This document shows, in pieces, positions 55,105 to 63,443 of a DNA stretch of 64,000 nucleotides. The position numbers and the translations under genes are program-made. Origin of the DNA: Amycolatopsis sp. QT-25 (GTDB lineage Bacteria; Actinomycetota; Actinomycetes; Mycobacteriales; Pseudonocardiaceae). How positions within the stretch are numbered: position 1 is the first letter of the stretch; each line of letters opens with the position of its first letter. Location: assembly GCF_029369745.1 (NCBI RefSeq), contig NZ_CP120210.1, positions 5,270,001-5,334,000 of the forward strand, written 5' to 3'. The notes beneath the pieces were generated by a model, which searched no databases, was not told the DNA's origin, and was given only the letters and a program-made list of their open reading frames with translations.

Positions 55105-55164
55105 TCCTCGCGTCCAGCGAGAGATTCTCGCGTCCGGCGACAGATCCTCGCGTCCAGCGACAAG
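55105..55164 (+). repeat. Tandem repeat, 3 x 20 bp
   Basis: Three consecutive 20-mers beginning TCCTCGCGTCCAGCGAGAGA, TTCTCGCGTCCGGCGACAGA and TCCTCGCGTCCAGCGACAAG. GAGGATCG after the array can pair with CGATCCTC at its start. It lies between the AhpD-like gene and the MoaF-like gene and could affect expression or be a slippage product. Confidence 0.88.
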
Positions 55165-55243
55165 AGGATCGCTTCGCCGGACAACGATCGGGCTGCCACG
55201 GGCTGATAAACCTGCGGAAACACGCGATCCGGAGGTTCAGCCC

Positions 55244-55696
55244 GTGCAACTCGACGTCCGCTTCTTCCCCGTGACCGGGACCCATCCGCTCAGCACCGAC
55301 CTCGTCGGCCTGCGCGCGAACTTCCACTACGGCTCCGGGAACGTGCTGGAGCAGCACTACGCGGATCGTACGACGATGATCTGGACGGGCGTGTCCGGCG
55401 ACTTCACCGGTGTCCGGCAGAAAGAGGCGACACTACGCGTCTTCGAAACCGGCCCGGCGCAGTACTTCGTCACCTGGTACGAAACCGGGACCGTCGCGAC
55501 GGCGGCACACGGCGAGATCTTCGACGGCGGTTACCCCATCGCGGTGATGGCCGACTTCGATCGCCTGGTCGCGACGGCGGCGTATACCAACCCGCGCGAG
55601 GACGGCGGGCAGTATTTTCTGGTCGACCAGGCGACCATCGAGATCCTGGAGCGGCCGCACGGGTGGCCGTCCTTCCCGGCGCCGCGAGGGTCTTGA
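55244..55696 (+). CDS. MoaF-like (lipocalin-type) protein, unknown function
   Basis: The GTG at 55244 has GGAGG 8 nt upstream; the open frame upstream runs through a tandem repeat and is rejected. The 150-residue product is all-beta in appearance (LVGLRANFHYGSGNVLEQHY, KEATLRVFETGPAQYFVTWYETG, TAAHGEIFDGGYPIAVMADF), like the small beta-barrels of the MoaF/lipocalin type. A role cannot be given. No partner gene is close. Confidence 0.62.
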   Translation: MQLDVRFFPVTGTHPLSTDLVGLRANFHYGSGNVLEQHYADRTTMIWTGVSGDFTGVRQKEATLRVFETGPAQYFVTWYETGTVATAAHGEIFDGGYPIAVMADFDRLVATAAYTNPREDGGQYFLVDQATIEILERPHGWPSFPAPRGS

Positions 55697-55956
55697 GGGA
55701 CTGAGAACACGGCCTGGCGAAGCCGGGGCGTGACGTCCAGGCGAGCAGCGCGATGGCGATCCTGGCGCTCCAGGCCACGTGGCGCGGCAGATCCCACCTC
55801 GCGGTCCACAAGGGAGGCGGGCATGGTCTCGTCTGACCACGTCGCCAATCGATGATCGTCGCCGGCCCGGAAAGCAGCCACTCGGAGCCCGAACATTCAT
55901 CTGTGGCACGAGGTCGCGAACTCGTCACCTGAGGAAAACGACTCATCGGCATCGGC

Positions 55957-57228
55957 CTAGATCCGTAGGTGCATGGTGTTTCGTCTGGGTGTTGTGGTGG
56001 GGTCGAGGTAGGCGGGGGCGGTGAACTCAGGCAAGCCGTCCTGGGTGATCCGGGCTTTCCATTCGCTGTGGTGGATGAGCCGGTGATGTTTGGTGCACAG
56101 CAGCACGAGGTTGTCGATTTTCGTTTCGCCGTGGTGTTGCCAGAAGACGATGTGGTGTGCGGTGCAGCGGGGTACGGGCATGTCACAACCCGGGAACGCA
56201 CAACCACCGTCGCGGAGGGTCAGCGCGTACTTCTGGGCCAGGGACACGGTCCGTTTGGATCGGCCGATGTCGAGGGGTTCCCCGCCAGTTCCGAGCACAC
56301 CGGGTCGGACACGGGCGTCGCAGGCGAGGATGCGGGCGTCGGTGGCGCTGATCGGCCCCACCAGGTCCAGGCAGGCTTCGCCGATATCCCGGATCAGGTC
56401 GTCGTAGGACATGGTGACCAGGATGTGGTGACCAGGATGTGTGTGGCTTCGCCCGCTTGTCCGGGGAGGTCGCGGCTGGTGGTCTTCAACCGCACGTAGT
56501 CGGTGAACGCATCCCCGTAGCGCTCGTCCTGGGTGCGGGAGTCCCGCACCCCGTCGGTGGCTTTGTGCGGTTTGGCCATCGGATCCAGGTCCGATTTCAG
56601 GCGGGCGTAGGTTTCCAGATCCAGGGTGGCCTTCAAGCCGAGGGTTGCCGTCGCGGTGCTGGGTAAACCGCATCTCCGGCCGGGTGTCCTTCGGATCCTC
56701 GCTACGGGGCTCTTCCCATCCGGATCCAGTTTGTCCAGCAGGCGGCGTCCGGCGCGGGCGATCTGCCGCGGCCCCGCGTGGCGAGCCAAGTCGACGAGGA
56801 TCTTCTCCCCGGCCCGGATGTCTATCTTCCGGGACGGTGGAGGGGATGCGAGCGAGGGTGCGGATGATCGCATCGATCTGCGCACCCCCGATCACACCCT
56901 CCGCCGCTGCCTGAGCGGTCAACGGCGCCAGCGGCGGCCCGGGATCTCCCCCGATCGACGGACCCGCATGCAGGGCCAGGACACGATCAGCGCGGACACC
57001 GGCCTCCCTGTCCGTCACCCGGAAATCCTCGAAAATCAACGCCGCCAACGTCGAATGACCCGAGCACCCACGCACCCCACGGGCATTGATTTCCGCCAGG
57101 ATCGCGTTCTGCTCCGCCTCCAACCGACGCTTCCGCATTTCCAATTCCTGCTTACGGGCATGCAGCGTCGCGGTGTCGACACGCCACCACTCGATGGACG
57201 TCTCCGGGGATGCGTTGTCGCTGGCCAC
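55957..57228 (-). pseudogene. DUF222/HNH endonuclease family gene (13E12-like), frameshifted
   Basis: The ends are intact: an N-terminal helical DUF222-type region (IEWWRVDTATLHARKQELEM ... TVPED) and a C-terminal HNH nuclease domain (CAFPGCDMPVPRCTAHHIVF, HHGETKIDNLVLLCTKHHRL). Between them the homologous sequence switches frame four times: for example KIDIRAGEKILVDLARHAGP and LDLETYARLKSDLDPMAK lie in another frame than the two ends. One switch is explained by a 14-bp tandem duplication (GGTGACCAGGATGT twice, about 56413-56440). It therefore cannot make the full protein. The family (REP13E12-like in mycobacteria) is often mobile or multi-copy. Confidence 0.8.
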
Positions 57229-57548
57229 GACTTCACGCTACTCCATATAGAACAGATGTGCTAGCCCTAATGGCATAGCGGGAAGAATTCGAATGCACGT
57301 GCAGAGAAAGCTCTGAAGCCTCTTAAAGGCGCGAAGAAGCACATAAGCAGCGAAGTGCCTTAAAGACATGAAAGAGCGCGAGAGAAGTGTCGCGACAGAT
57401 CACAAGTAAAGCGTCGCACTGAAATACGAACACCCACCACCATCACCAAGGACCAGGCACTGGCGAACAACCACCGCGCACGCAAAGGCAAAGCCCTCAC
57501 CCCCGGTCGCTCCCATACTGGCCGTCCGACCGAGACGAGGAGCAGCGA
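57229..57548. other. A/T-rich gene-free stretch before the APC permease
   Basis: No gene is seen in these 320 bp. From about 57240 to 57450 the sequence is markedly richer in A and T than the rest of the window (GAATTCGAATGCACGTGC, TCTTAAAGGCGCGAAGAAGC, CATAAGCAGCGAAGTGCC), with repeated GAAG words. This may be a relic of transferred DNA next to the decayed HNH gene, or a long promoter region. The RBS GAGGAG at 57536 belongs to the permease. Confidence 0.55.
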
Positions 57549-59009
57549 ATGAGCCGAGACGACACGTCGCTCGCGAAGAACGTCTTGGGCGTGCCGGGCA
57601 TCGTCTTCCTCGTGCTCGCCGCGGTCGCGCCGTTGACCGGGATGATCGTGATCGCGGCGATCGGGATCGCGGTCGGGAACGGCGGCGGGATGGTCGCGGC
57701 CTTCCTGCTGGCCACGGTCGTCCTGTTGCTGTTCGCGGTCGGCTACGCGCAGATGTCGCGCGTGCTCACCAGCGCGGGCGGCTTTTACGCCTTCGTGGTC
57801 AAGGGGTTGGGCAGGACGCCGGGCCTCGTCGCCGGTTTCGTCGCGATGCTGGGCTACAACTGTTTCGTCGCGGGGGCCATCGGCACGAGCGGGTTCTTCA
57901 CCTCCACCGCGATCGACGACGTCTTCGGCCTGAAACTCGATTGGCTCTTCTGGAGCGCGGTTTCGGTGGTACTGGTCCTCTTGCTCAGCCGCCGGGGCAT
58001 CGCGGTGAGCGCGAAGGTGCTGGGGGTCTCGCTGATCCTGGAGGTGTCGATCCTGCTGGTCATGGACTTCAGCGTGCTGTTCCGGCACGGCTTCTCGTTC
58101 GCCGCCTTCAGTCCCTCCGTGCTGTTTCAAGGTGCCGGCGGTCTGGCCTTGCTGTTCGCCGCCAACGCTTTCATCGGATTCGAGGCGACGGCGCTGTTCG
58201 GCGAGGAGGCCAGGGATCCCAAGCGGACGATTCCGCGGGCGACCTACATCGCCATCGGGTTCATCGGGGTGTTCGCCGCGTTCACGACCTGGGCCGTGGT
58301 CAGCGCGATCGGCGCGGAACAGGCGCAGGACGTGGCCGTCGCGCACCTTTCGAGCGGGGATCTCGTGCTCTCGGTCGCCCAGGAGTATCTCGGCGGCCCG
58401 CTGACCAAGGCGATGTTGCTGCTTCTGGTGGTCAGTCTGTTCGCGGCGTTGCTGGCCCTGCACAATTCGGCGACCCGGTATCTCTACGCGCTGGGCCGGG
58501 TCGGCGTGCTGCCGCGGCTGCTGGGCAAGACCAGCCCGCGCAACGGCGCGCCGCGCTACGCCTCGATCGTCCAGGTGGTCTTCGGCTCGGTGGTGGCGCT
58601 GGCGTTCCGGCTCGCCGGGCTCGACCCGGTCGCCGATCTCACCGCGAGTATGACCGGCTTCGGCACCTTGGGCATTCTCACCCTGCAACTGTTCGCGGCG
58701 GTGGCGATTCTGGTCTATTTCCGCCGGACACGGGACCGCCGCGTGATGAAGACGCTGATCGCCCCCGGGCTGGGCGCGGTGGGGCTCGGGATCATCGTGA
58801 CGCTGGCGATCCTCAACTTCCCGACGCTCGCCGGGTCGAGCAACGGCGTCGTCCCGCATCTGCCGTGGCTGCTCCTGGTCGTCGCGCTGGCCGGGCTGGC
58901 GCTCGCCGGCTGGCTGCGCCGGTTCCGGCCTTCGGTGTACGCGGCGCTGGAGACCGATCTGGAACGCGAACCGTCAGCGGCTGCTGGTCAGCGAGAGGTG
59001 AACGAGTAG
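57549..59009 (+). CDS. APC family amino acid permease
   Basis: This 486-residue protein has twelve or so membrane segments and the APC family start GVPGIVFLVLAAVAPLTGMI, with GGFYAFVVKGLGRTPGLVAG and FIGFEATALFGEEARDPKRTIP (the conserved region after TM6). It transports amino acids or related amines by cation symport or exchange; the substrate is not evident. GAGGAG lies 7 nt before the ATG. It stands alone. Confidence 0.88.
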   Translation: MSRDDTSLAKNVLGVPGIVFLVLAAVAPLTGMIVIAAIGIAVGNGGGMVAAFLLATVVLLLFAVGYAQMSRVLTSAGGFYAFVVKGLGRTPGLVAGFVAMLGYNCFVAGAIGTSGFFTSTAIDDVFGLKLDWLFWSAVSVVLVLLLSRRGIAVSAKVLGVSLILEVSILLVMDFSVLFRHGFSFAAFSPSVLFQGAGGLALLFAANAFIGFEATALFGEEARDPKRTIPRATYIAIGFIGVFAAFTTWAVVSAIGAEQAQDVAVAHLSSGDLVLSVAQEYLGGPLTKAMLLLLVVSLFAALLALHNSATRYLYALGRVGVLPRLLGKTSPRNGAPRYASIVQVVFGSVVALAFRLAGLDPVADLTASMTGFGTLGILTLQLFAAVAILVYFRRTRDRRVMKTLIAPGLGAVGLGIIVTLAILNFPTLAGSSNGVVPHLPWLLLVVALAGLALAGWLRRFRPSVYAALETDLEREPSAAAGQREVNE

Positions 59010-59107
59010 CGCGAGGCGCGGTAGACGTGCCACCCGTATTCCACGACCTTGCCACGCGGCCGTCGGACTGCTGTGAACACCCGTGCAGGACAACGCGTGC
59101 CCCCCTC

Positions 59108-59164
59108 CGCAATTGGTCACCTACTTGCGAGGAGAGTGAGCGCAAGTAGGCGACCGATTGCGGA
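59108..59164. terminator. Palindromic bidirectional terminator between two permease genes
   Basis: The segment 59108-59130 (starting CCGCAATTGGTCACCTACTTG) pairs with 59142-59164 with two mismatches, around an 11-nt loop. The adjacent genes converge. It contains CACCTACTTGCG, also found next to the palindrome at 12.6 kb. Confidence 0.78.
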
Positions 59165-59169
59165 GTGGG

Positions 59170-60558
59170 TCAGCCCACGTCTTGGCGTTGCCGCTTCCCG
59201 ACGATTCGCCAGCCGACGGCCAGCACCACGACCAGCACCGGGATCGAGTAGAACGCGATCTTCTCGGCACCGTCGGAGAAGCCCATCAGGACGACCACCA
59301 GCGCGAGGAATCCGAGCGTCGCCCAGCCGCTGTAGGGCGCCCACGGCATCCGGTAGGACGGCCGCTCCACTTCCCCGCGCAGTGCCGCCTGACGCAACCG
59401 CAACTGGCAGAAGATCAGCGTCGCCCAGGTGGTGATCACACCGAGCGAGGCGATCGCGATCGCGATGTCGAAGGCGTCCTTCGGCACCAGGTAGTTGAGC
59501 ACCACGCCGAGCACGTACGCGCCCGAGGTGAACAGGATCCCGCCGTAGGGCACGTGACGGCCGCTCATCTTGCCGACGAACTTCGGCGCCTCGCCCTTGT
59601 CCGCGAGCGCCCGCAGGATGCGGCCGGTCGAATAGAGCCCGGAGTTGCAGCTCGACAGCGCGGCGGTGAGCACGACCGCGTTCATCACGTCGCCGATCCC
59701 CGGGATCCCGAGCCGGCTGAACACGGTGACGAACGGGCTCTCGCCGCCGTTGTAGAACGGCCACGGCAGCAGCATCGCCAGCAGCAGCACGGATCCCACG
59801 TAGAACACGCCGATCCGCCAGACCACCCCGTTGATGGCCTTCGGCAGTACCTTGCGGGCGTCCTTGGTCTCACCCGCGGCGATGCCGACGACCTCGATCG
59901 CCGAGTACGCGAAGATGACCGCCTGCAGCGTCATCAGCGCGATGCCGACGCCTGCCGGGAAGAAGCCGTCGTGGGCGGTCAGGTTGTGCACGCCGGCCGT
60001 GGTGCCGCCGATGTCGGCACCGGTGAGCACCAGTCCGGCCGCGGTGACCAGGAAGACCACGATGGCCAGGACCTTGACCACCGAGAACCAGAACTCCAGC
60101 TCGCCGAACAGTTTCACCGACAGCAGGTTCACCAGGATCAGCACGCCGAGGGCGACCAGCGCGGTGATCCACTGCGGCACGTCGGGCAGCCACTTGTGCA
60201 CGTAGATCGCCACCGCGGTGATCTCCGCGATACCGGTCATCGCCCAGTTCACCCAGTACATCCAGCCGGAGACGAAACCCGCCCACGGCCCGATGAACCT
60301 GCGGGCGTAGGTGACGAAGCTGCCGGAGGTCGGCTCGTGCAGCACGAGCTCGCCGAGGGCACGCATCACGAAGTAGGCGGCGATACCGCAGAGCGCGTAC
60401 GACAGGACCAGCGAAGGCCCGACCTGGTGGAGCTTGCCACCGGCACCGAGGAACAGCCCGACGCCGATCGCGCCGCCGATGGCGATCATCTGCACTTGGC
60501 GGTTGCCCAGTGCTTTCGAATAGCTTTCACCCTTTTCGGTGAGCAGCGAGGGATCCAT
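59170..60558 (-). CDS. Amino acid permease of the AnsP (L-asparagine) group
   Basis: This 462-residue APC/AAT permease has about twelve membrane segments. The start MIAIGGAIGVGLFLGAGG is the AAT signature, and MRALGELVLHEPTSGSFVTY with GWMYWVNWAMTGIAEITAVA is the pattern of AnsP-type asparagine permeases. It lies divergently from a glutaminase gene, so amide-amino-acid use is a likely shared theme. The ATG at 60558 gives MDPSLLTEKGESYSKALG. Confidence 0.85.
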   Translation of the reverse strand: MDPSLLTEKGESYSKALGNRQVQMIAIGGAIGVGLFLGAGGKLHQVGPSLVLSYALCGIAAYFVMRALGELVLHEPTSGSFVTYARRFIGPWAGFVSGWMYWVNWAMTGIAEITAVAIYVHKWLPDVPQWITALVALGVLILVNLLSVKLFGELEFWFSVVKVLAIVVFLVTAAGLVLTGADIGGTTAGVHNLTAHDGFFPAGVGIALMTLQAVIFAYSAIEVVGIAAGETKDARKVLPKAINGVVWRIGVFYVGSVLLLAMLLPWPFYNGGESPFVTVFSRLGIPGIGDVMNAVVLTAALSSCNSGLYSTGRILRALADKGEAPKFVGKMSGRHVPYGGILFTSGAYVLGVVLNYLVPKDAFDIAIAIASLGVITTWATLIFCQLRLRQAALRGEVERPSYRMPWAPYSGWATLGFLALVVVLMGFSDGAEKIAFYSIPVLVVVLAVGWRIVGKRQRQDVG

Positions 60559-60623
60559 GGTTGCCAGACGCTAGAGCGTGTGCGGCACGTCACCAACAGT
60601 GCTAAGGAAGACTTAAGGTGTGC

Positions 60624-60708
60624 GTGACGTCACTCCGGCGGTTCAACCGGATTTTCCCGTTTCGATTTGACAAGTTCGCCCGTCAACCCCGATCTTCGCG
60701 CGCGAAGA
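60624..60708. promoter_or_regulatory. Divergent AnsP / glutaminase control region with palindromes
   Basis: It holds GTGACGTCAC (60624-60633, perfect 10-bp palindrome), TTGACA at 60667 with TTGAC/GTCAA arms to 60685, and the perfect 16-bp palindrome TCTTCGCGCGCGAAGA (60693-60708). TACGCT at 60717 close to the GTG may be a -10 box of a leaderless glutaminase mRNA. The palindromes are candidates for regulator binding. Confidence 0.5.
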
Positions 60709-60728
60709 GGCACTTCTACGCTACGGCC

Positions 60729-61634
60729 GTGGACCTCGCAGCGCTGCTGGACCGGATCGCCGACGACGTCGCGCCGGAGATCGGCCGCGGCTCCGTGGCG
60801 GACTACATCCCCGCACTGGCCAGGGTCGATCCCCGGCAGTTCGGCATGGCGGTGGCCGAAGTGGACGGTCGGGTGCACGGCGTCGGCGACTGGGAGGTGC
60901 CGTTCTCCATTCAGAGCATGTCGAAGGTCTTCACCTTGGCGCTCGCGCTCTCCCACGGCGACGGGGTGTGGGAGCGGGTCGGCCGCGAGCCGTCCGGCAA
61001 CCCGTTCAACTCGCTGGTGCAGTTGGAGAACGAGGACGGCATCCCCCGCAATCCCTTCATCAACGCCGGCGCGCTGGTGGTGACCGACGAATTGGCGCAC
61101 CACGGCGACGCGGCGGTAACGCTGCTTCGGTTCCTGCGCGAGGAAAGCGGCCGCGTGGACATCGGGATCGACGACGAGGTCGCCGCTTCGGAGGCCGCGC
61201 ACGCCGACCGCAACCGCGCGCTCGCCTATTTCATGGCGTCGTACCGGAACATGCGTCATCCGGTGCCCGCCGTCCTCGATCAGTACGTGCGCCACTGCTC
61301 GATCGCGATGAACTGCGGCGACGTCGCGCGCGCGGCGGTGTTCCTCGCCCGCCACGGCGTGCGCAACGACGGCATCAGGCTGCTCGAGCGGAGTGCGGCC
61401 AAGCGGGTCAACGCCGTGATGCTGACCTGCGGCACCTACGACGCGGCAGGCGAGTTCGCCTACCGGGTCGGGCTTCCCGGCAAGAGCGGGGTCGGCGGTG
61501 GCATCGTCGCGATCGTCCCCGGCCGGTGCGCGATCTGCGTGTGGAGCCCCGGGCTGGACCCGCGCGGCAACTCCGTGGCGGGCGTCGCGGCGCTCGACCG
61601 GTTCACCACCCTGACCGGCTGGTCGATCTTCTGA
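60729..61634 (+). CDS. glsA: Glutaminase
   Basis: This 301-residue serine-dependent beta-lactamase-like glutaminase converts glutamine to glutamate and ammonia. Landmarks are the SxxK catalytic motif in FSIQSMSKVFTLALAL, GREPSGNPFNSLVQLE, NPFINAGALVV, MLTCGTYDAAGEFAYRVG and LPGKSGVGGGIVAIVP. The GTG at 60729 (VDLAALLDRIADDV) is preferred; the upstream frame (MCVTSLRRFNRIF...) overlaps the palindromic control region and is not homologous. The gene pairs with an AnsP-type permease. Confidence 0.92.
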   Translation: MDLAALLDRIADDVAPEIGRGSVADYIPALARVDPRQFGMAVAEVDGRVHGVGDWEVPFSIQSMSKVFTLALALSHGDGVWERVGREPSGNPFNSLVQLENEDGIPRNPFINAGALVVTDELAHHGDAAVTLLRFLREESGRVDIGIDDEVAASEAAHADRNRALAYFMASYRNMRHPVPAVLDQYVRHCSIAMNCGDVARAAVFLARHGVRNDGIRLLERSAAKRVNAVMLTCGTYDAAGEFAYRVGLPGKSGVGGGIVAIVPGRCAICVWSPGLDPRGNSVAGVAALDRFTTLTGWSIF

Positions 61635-61670
61635 TCGGTTTGAACCCGCGACGACGGGGAAGCCGCCAGT

Positions 61671-62153
61671 GTGCAGACGTTTCTCCCATGCGCTGATTTC
61701 CGGGCCGCCGCTTCCGTCCTCGACCAGCGGAGGCTCGGAAAGCAGCGCGTGGAGACGATCCAGGTCCTGCGCGCGCTGACGGTGCCGGGGTACGGCTGGC
61801 GCCATCACCCGGCCGCGGCGATGTGGGCGGGCTACGAGGAGGCCCTGGTCCGGTACGGCTTCGACGTCTGCGAGGTGTGGTGCGAGACCGGCCGCCAGGA
61901 CACCTGCCACGAAACCCTCCGGCTCGACCTGCTCACCGCCACCGGCCTGGACGAGGTCCGCACCCAAGCCCGGCTCGCGGACGCGAAAGAGCTCCCGCCC
62001 TGGCTCGGCGACACGGACTTCCACCGCAGCCACCAGTCCGCGCTCGTCCGCAAACAACCCGAGCACTACCGCCCGAGGTTCCCGGACGTCCCCGACGATT
62101 TGCCCTACGTCTGGCCGGGGTCGGACCGTCCACGACGAGAAGGAGTGCGATGA
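61671..62153 (+). CDS. Pyrimidine-dimer DNA glycosylase-like protein (MSMEG_6728 type)
   Basis: This 160-residue protein begins VQTFLPCADFRAAASVLDQRRLGKQRVET and contains VPGYGWRHHPAAAMWAGYE and DTDFHRSHQSALVRKQPEHY, the pattern of the Pyr_excise-like MSMEG_6728 family. T4 endonuclease V-type enzymes of this fold cut at UV dimers; whether these relatives do is untested as far as I know. It starts 36 bp after glsA at a GTG and overlaps the next gene by 4 nt. Confidence 0.78.
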   Translation: MQTFLPCADFRAAASVLDQRRLGKQRVETIQVLRALTVPGYGWRHHPAAAMWAGYEEALVRYGFDVCEVWCETGRQDTCHETLRLDLLTATGLDEVRTQARLADAKELPPWLGDTDFHRSHQSALVRKQPEHYRPRFPDVPDDLPYVWPGSDRPRREGVR

Positions 62154-62359
62154 CCCAGCGTTTTCACCAAGGCGACAAGGTCCGCTGGAACAGCCACGGC
62201 GGGCATGCCGAAGGCGAGGTCCTGAAGGAGATCACTTCCGACACCGAAGCGGGCGGCCGCACCGTGCGCGCGTCCGAAGAGGAGCCGCAGTACCTCGTGC
62301 GCAGCGACAAGAGCGGCGGCGAAGCGGTACACAAGCCCGAGGCACTGGAGAAGCTGTGA
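62150..62359 (+). CDS. DUF2945 (HVA1-type TUDOR-like) small protein
   Basis: The 69-residue protein RFHQGDKVRWNSHGGHAEGE...QYLVRSDKSGGEAVHKPEALEKL is a small SH3/TUDOR-like beta-barrel of the DUF2945 (Hva1) family. AGGAG precedes the ATG at 62150, which overlaps the previous stop (ATGA). It overlaps the next gene (GTGA). Members often lie beside DUF3140 genes, as here. Confidence 0.82.
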   Translation: MTQRFHQGDKVRWNSHGGHAEGEVLKEITSDTEAGGRTVRASEEEPQYLVRSDKSGGEAVHKPEALEKL

Positions 62360-62682
62360 GCGAAGACAAGGACGTCCGGACCGAGTTCGGCGAGGCGGTC
62401 AACATGACCGCGGGAGAACTCGAGAAGTGGCTGAAGACCGACGAGTCCCGCCGAGCGGGCCAGCACAAGAACGGCGGCGAGTCCGTCGGCCACGAGTCAG
62501 GCCGCCGGATCGTCGGGATCCTGCGCACGAACAAGGCGGAGCTGACCGAAGAGGACGAAAAGCACATGCGCAAGGTGGTCGGCTACGTGCACCGGCATCT
62601 CGCGCAGCGTCCGTCGGGCGACATCGAGGACACGACCTGGCGGCATTCGCTGATGAACTGGGGACACGACCCCGCCAAGTAG
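62356..62682 (+). CDS. DUF3140 family protein
   Basis: The 108-residue protein has the DUF3140 pattern: FGEAVNMTAGELEKWLKTDE, GESVGHESGRRIVGILRTNK, KHMRKVVGYVHRHLAQRP and TTWRHSLMNWGHDP. The function is unknown; the DNA-associated theme is suggested by the neighbours (dimer glycosylase-like and TUDOR-like proteins). GTG start overlaps the DUF2945 stop. Confidence 0.85.
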   Translation: MSEDKDVRTEFGEAVNMTAGELEKWLKTDESRRAGQHKNGGESVGHESGRRIVGILRTNKAELTEEDEKHMRKVVGYVHRHLAQRPSGDIEDTTWRHSLMNWGHDPAK

Positions 62683-62683
62683 C

Positions 62684-63100
62684 TCAGGCGCTGGGCCGCC
62701 CCATTTCGTGTCCCGGCCGTCCCTCGGTCCGCCGTTGCCGCTTGATCCGCTCTTCGTGCAGGTGACGGCGTCCTCCGGTCAGGTCTTCGGCGACGTCCTT
62801 CGTCAGGTCGCGGTAGGCCCGGTAGAAGCCGTCGTCGTACTCCTCGATCACCTGGAAGGTCCACCGGTCGGGCAGCACGTTGAGCCCGATCAGCTCGGTT
62901 TCGATCCGCTCGGCCCAGTCCGCGTGTCCGGCCTTCCGGAGTCCTTCGGCGGCCTCACTGAGCGCGAAGTCGGCGGTTCCCGTGAGGTGGTGGAAGGCGT
63001 ACAGGTGGCCACGCGCCTGTTCGACCGTTTCGAGCGCGAAGACCAGCTTGCCCACCGCGTCGACGGTCGTTTCGTCGGGTTCTGGAGAGGATTCCGGCAT
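62684..63100 (-). CDS. Hypothetical helical protein, 138 aa
   Basis: The protein (MPESSPEPDETTVDAVGKLV ... RPGHEMGRPSA) looks all-helical, with conserved-looking ETVEQARGHLYAFHHLTGTA, IETELIGLNVLPDRWTFQVIEEYDDGFY and a basic C-terminus GGRRHLHEERIKRQRRTEGR. I recall similar proteins in Streptomyces and Amycolatopsis, without known function. The ATG at 63100 has GGGAAG upstream; the longer frame runs into the decayed MBL gene. It ends one base from the DUF3140 stop. Confidence 0.7.
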   Translation of the reverse strand: MPESSPEPDETTVDAVGKLVFALETVEQARGHLYAFHHLTGTADFALSEAAEGLRKAGHADWAERIETELIGLNVLPDRWTFQVIEEYDDGFYRAYRDLTKDVAEDLTGGRRHLHEERIKRQRRTEGRPGHEMGRPSA

Positions 63101-63120
63101 GGCCGGTGACTTCCCCGGCG

Positions 63121-63443
63121 CCGGTGTTTCTACACCCCGATGACGGCGATCCGGCCGAACGAGCGGACTCGGCGGCATATCGGCCGCGGCACCCCCCGCC
63201 GTACGGCACCGAAGTCTCGGGAGTGCGCTGGATCGAAGTGCCGCGACGGCCGGCCGCCGCCGGCCGGACATCGTCGTCCCGGGCCACGGCGACGTCTCCG
63301 GACGCCGGATCCTGCCCGACGTCCGCGAGTACCTCGAACTGCTGCGTGACGAGACCTGGACGCGGAGTGACTCGTCTCTCCCCGAAGAGACGATCGCCGC
63401 GAAGGGCATCGGCTGCTTTTGTGCCGACCCATTCAGGCCATGA
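63121..63443 (+). pseudogene. Decayed MBL-fold hydrolase fragment
   Basis: In frame from 63121 VFLHPDDGDPAERADSAAYR continues to GTEVSGVRWIEVP; from 63264 a second frame gives PDIVVPGHGDVSGRRILPDV, REYLELLRDETWTR and stops at 63443. The PGHG motif is that of the C-terminal half of metallo-beta-lactamase-fold hydrolases, and the first part resembles the lid/substrate region. The N-terminal metal motif and the segment between are missing, so this is a gene relic with an internal deletion in the GC-rich joint. Confidence 0.6.

Noticed and set aside
55470..55896. Minus-strand open frames after the MoaF-like gene
   Set aside because: They have no RBS, no recognised motif and shift with the GC-rich composition; they overlap the end of the MoaF-like gene and look like antisense shadows.
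61637..61652. TTTGAACCCGCGACGA after glsA resembles one end of the 116-bp repeat
   Set aside because: Only about 12 bases match, and no second end or interior sequence is present nearby, so it is not counted as a copy.
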